Below are positions 62,669-64,000 of a stretch of 64,000 nt of DNA, one piece after another. A program made the translations under genes and the position numbers. Below the pieces are notes generated by a model, which saw only the letters and a program-made list of their open reading frames with translations, was not told the origin of the DNA and made no database searches. The DNA is taken from NCBI GenBank assembly GCA_039545355.1, contig BCJJ01000027.1:478845-542844 (forward strand). The letters are read 5' to 3'. Positions within the stretch are counted from its first letter, which is position 1; every line of letters begins with the position of its first letter. Source of the DNA: Trichosporon coremiiforme (lineage: Eukaryota; Basidiomycota; Tremellomycetes; Trichosporonales; Trichosporonaceae).

Positions 62669-64000
62669 ATGAGTCACCCGTCCTATGAGGTGATAATCAC
62701 TGCCGAAAAACGGCTCGAAACTGCAAGTCGAGCCGCCTGCGAGGCTGAGAGCAGCCTCGCCGAGGCTCAGTTGCAGTTCGACGCCACCGACCTGACATCC
62801 CTTCCACAGCCGAGCACTTGTGTAGGGGGCTCGGAGGCTCGCCTCTACACCGCCCGGGACACGGAGAAAAAGGTTAGGGCTCTCGTCACTGTTCACCGAG
62901 AGCAACTTGAGACCGTCTACGGCCCCAGAAACGATGAGTCGCGCACCCTGGCGGAGATCGCGGAGACACACAGCGAGCTCATTGCCCTCCACCACATCAA
63001 CCCCGTGGAGGTCCACCACCGCGGCTATACCTGCGCAGAGAGCTGCTGGACCTGTCGTCGTACCGGAATGTCAGCCTGCCGCATGCTCCCCGGTGTACCA
63101 AAATGCGCAGGTTGCGTGGATAAAGGTGTCTCGTGCACTACCTCCTCTGATCCCGACGACTTTGGAGAATTTTACAGCTCGATCGAGCTCACCCACGCCG
63201 AGCTGGTACAGTTGGGAGTTTACCCGGCCGTTCCAGCCAGCCAGTGGAAGAAGAAGAGAGGAAAGCGACCCTCGAGCACCACCGCAGCCCAACTTCTTCC
63301 AGCCGCCGTCGAGGACGAGGACGATTTGCACGACGACGACGACAACCTCACAGGTGATCCCGGGGCCGCAGCCCGAGCGCTGCGACGTCAAGCTATCATG
63401 AATCCGAGGACGCAGCAGCTTCCTGATGGCACTTTCGTTGCGCCGCCCAAGCCCAGCCACTCACACAGCAGTAACCTCCCTCCAACCGAACTGCCCGCGC
63501 TTGACGCCCTTGATGTCCCCCGCGATGGAGTCGCTCAATCCACCGGTGCTCGTTTGGCACCTTTGATTGCCAACACGCCGACTCCCCGCCGCAATCCTTC
63601 TCGCAGCGCCCGAGCTCGCGCCAAGAAATCGCCCCAGAAGCCAGTCCCTACGGCTATTGTCGTCCCTCAAGGCGGACTCGACCATGCTGCTGCGTCAGGG
63701 TTACTGCGCTCCATTACGCCCCCTCCGGAGGCTGACCAACGTGAGGCACCGAGCACAGAAGTGATGGACGCCGAAGGCAGTGCCTCAAGGTTATCCTCGC
63801 CATCTTCACTCTCCGAGCTCTCAACAGGCAGCGCAGCACTGCCCGCAGACTCAGCAGGCTTGGAAGCCGGTCGCCGCCGCTCAAGCGCTCCATCCCCAGC
63901 TGAAGCCCCAGCTGAAGCCCCAGAGACTGCCAATCCCACCAGGCTCTCTGATGTGAACTCGGATACCATCCAGTCCCCGTTGAATCTCATCGTGCACGTG
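62669..64000 (+). CDS. Zn2Cys6-like protein, runs off the window (partial)
   Basis: The frame is open from ATG 62669 to the last base (444 codons) without a stop, so the 3' end is missing. An N-terminal helical part (MSHPSYEVIITAEKRLETAS) precedes a Cys cluster at Cys126, 129, 137, 146, 149 and 156 (C-x2-C-x7-C-x8-C-x2-C-x6-C), with CWTCRRTG and CAGCVDKGVSC. This is close to the fungal Zn2Cys6 binuclear cluster, where the second gap is usually six. It is located mid-protein rather than at the very start, and an additional Cys122 precedes it. Basic linkers (QWKKKRGKRPSS), an acidic run and a long Ser/Pro/Ala-rich region with a PAEA repeat follow. A role as transcription factor is inferred. Confidence 0.65.
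   Translation, partial: MSHPSYEVIITAEKRLETASRAACEAESSLAEAQLQFDATDLTSLPQPSTCVGGSEARLYTARDTEKKVRALVTVHREQLETVYGPRNDESRTLAEIAETHSELIALHHINPVEVHHRGYTCAESCWTCRRTGMSACRMLPGVPKCAGCVDKGVSCTTSSDPDDFGEFYSSIELTHAELVQLGVYPAVPASQWKKKRGKRPSSTTAAQLLPAAVEDEDDLHDDDDNLTGDPGAAARALRRQAIMNPRTQQLPDGTFVAPPKPSHSHSSNLPPTELPALDALDVPRDGVAQSTGARLAPLIANTPTPRRNPSRSARARAKKSPQKPVPTAIVVPQGGLDHAAASGLLRSITPPPEADQREAPSTEVMDAEGSASRLSSPSSLSELSTGSAALPADSAGLEAGRRRSSAPSPAEAPAEAPETANPTRLSDVNSDTIQSPLNLIVHV

Overview
The window is nuclear DNA of a GC-rich basidiomycetous yeast, most likely a tremellomycete close to Trichosporon, Cutaneotrichosporon or Apiotrichum. The reasons are eukaryotic genes with many very short introns (most 32-60 bp, GTGAGT-type donors, CTGAC/CTAAC branch sites just upstream of CAG/TAG acceptors), fungal protein families, and short intergenic gaps between head-to-head and tail-to-tail genes. 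I see no rRNA, tRNA, CRISPR array, plasmid or viral gene. The lineage call is inference from gene style, not from a phylogenetic marker.

Layout. 1-16.3 kb is gene-poor: a Ser/Pro-rich protein (5.7-6.9 kb), HEM4 (8.2-9.1 kb) and a large GT31-like membrane glycosyltransferase (12.8-15.7 kb), separated by kilobases without recognisable genes. 16.3-36.0 kb is a dense housekeeping block: p24-alpha cargo protein, DNAJC3/P58-like ER co-chaperone, epoxide hydrolase, MDM10 (ERMES/SAM), gluconokinase, HEM14, MIC19 (MICOS), ChaC-type glutathione cyclotransferase, exosome SKI6/RRP41, prefoldin subunit 4, a mitochondrial GGQ release-factor protein, a Spo12-like protein, SCO1 and a DyP-type peroxidase. 37.5-53.8 kb holds a DAL5-type transporter, ESS1/PIN1, a site-2 protease, a small Cys-rich protein, a D-2-hydroxyacid dehydrogenase, an F-box-like acidic-repeat protein, a small conserved protein, a FAH-family hydrolase, ARG7 and the copper chaperone CCS1. 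54-64 kb is the accessory end: two tiny Cys-rich genes, an uncertain spliced reading frame, a decayed GH27 alpha-galactosidase next to an intact sugar transporter, and three lineage-specific genes, the last a Zn2Cys6-like protein cut by the window edge.

How genes work together. Many products serve mitochondria, heme or copper: HEM4 and HEM14 (heme), SCO1 (Cu to cytochrome oxidase), CCS1 (Cu to SOD1), MDM10 and MIC19 (mitochondrial membrane architecture), the release-factor protein, ARG7 and a DyP peroxidase with a presequence. The p24 protein, the ER co-chaperone and the site-2 protease belong to the secretory/ER system. The transporter beside an alpha-galactosidase pseudogene looks like a broken alpha-galactoside utilisation pair.

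Coding models were built by hand from reading frame, splice signals and family conservation. Exon joins given in the evidence fields preserve the reading frame throughout. Untranslated regions are not mapped. The most unusual features are a 7-nt exon in MDM10, several length-multiple-of-three stop-free introns (one with a 13-bp tandem repeat), introns down to 32 bp, the decayed GH27/transporter pair and a cluster of small Cys-rich genes.
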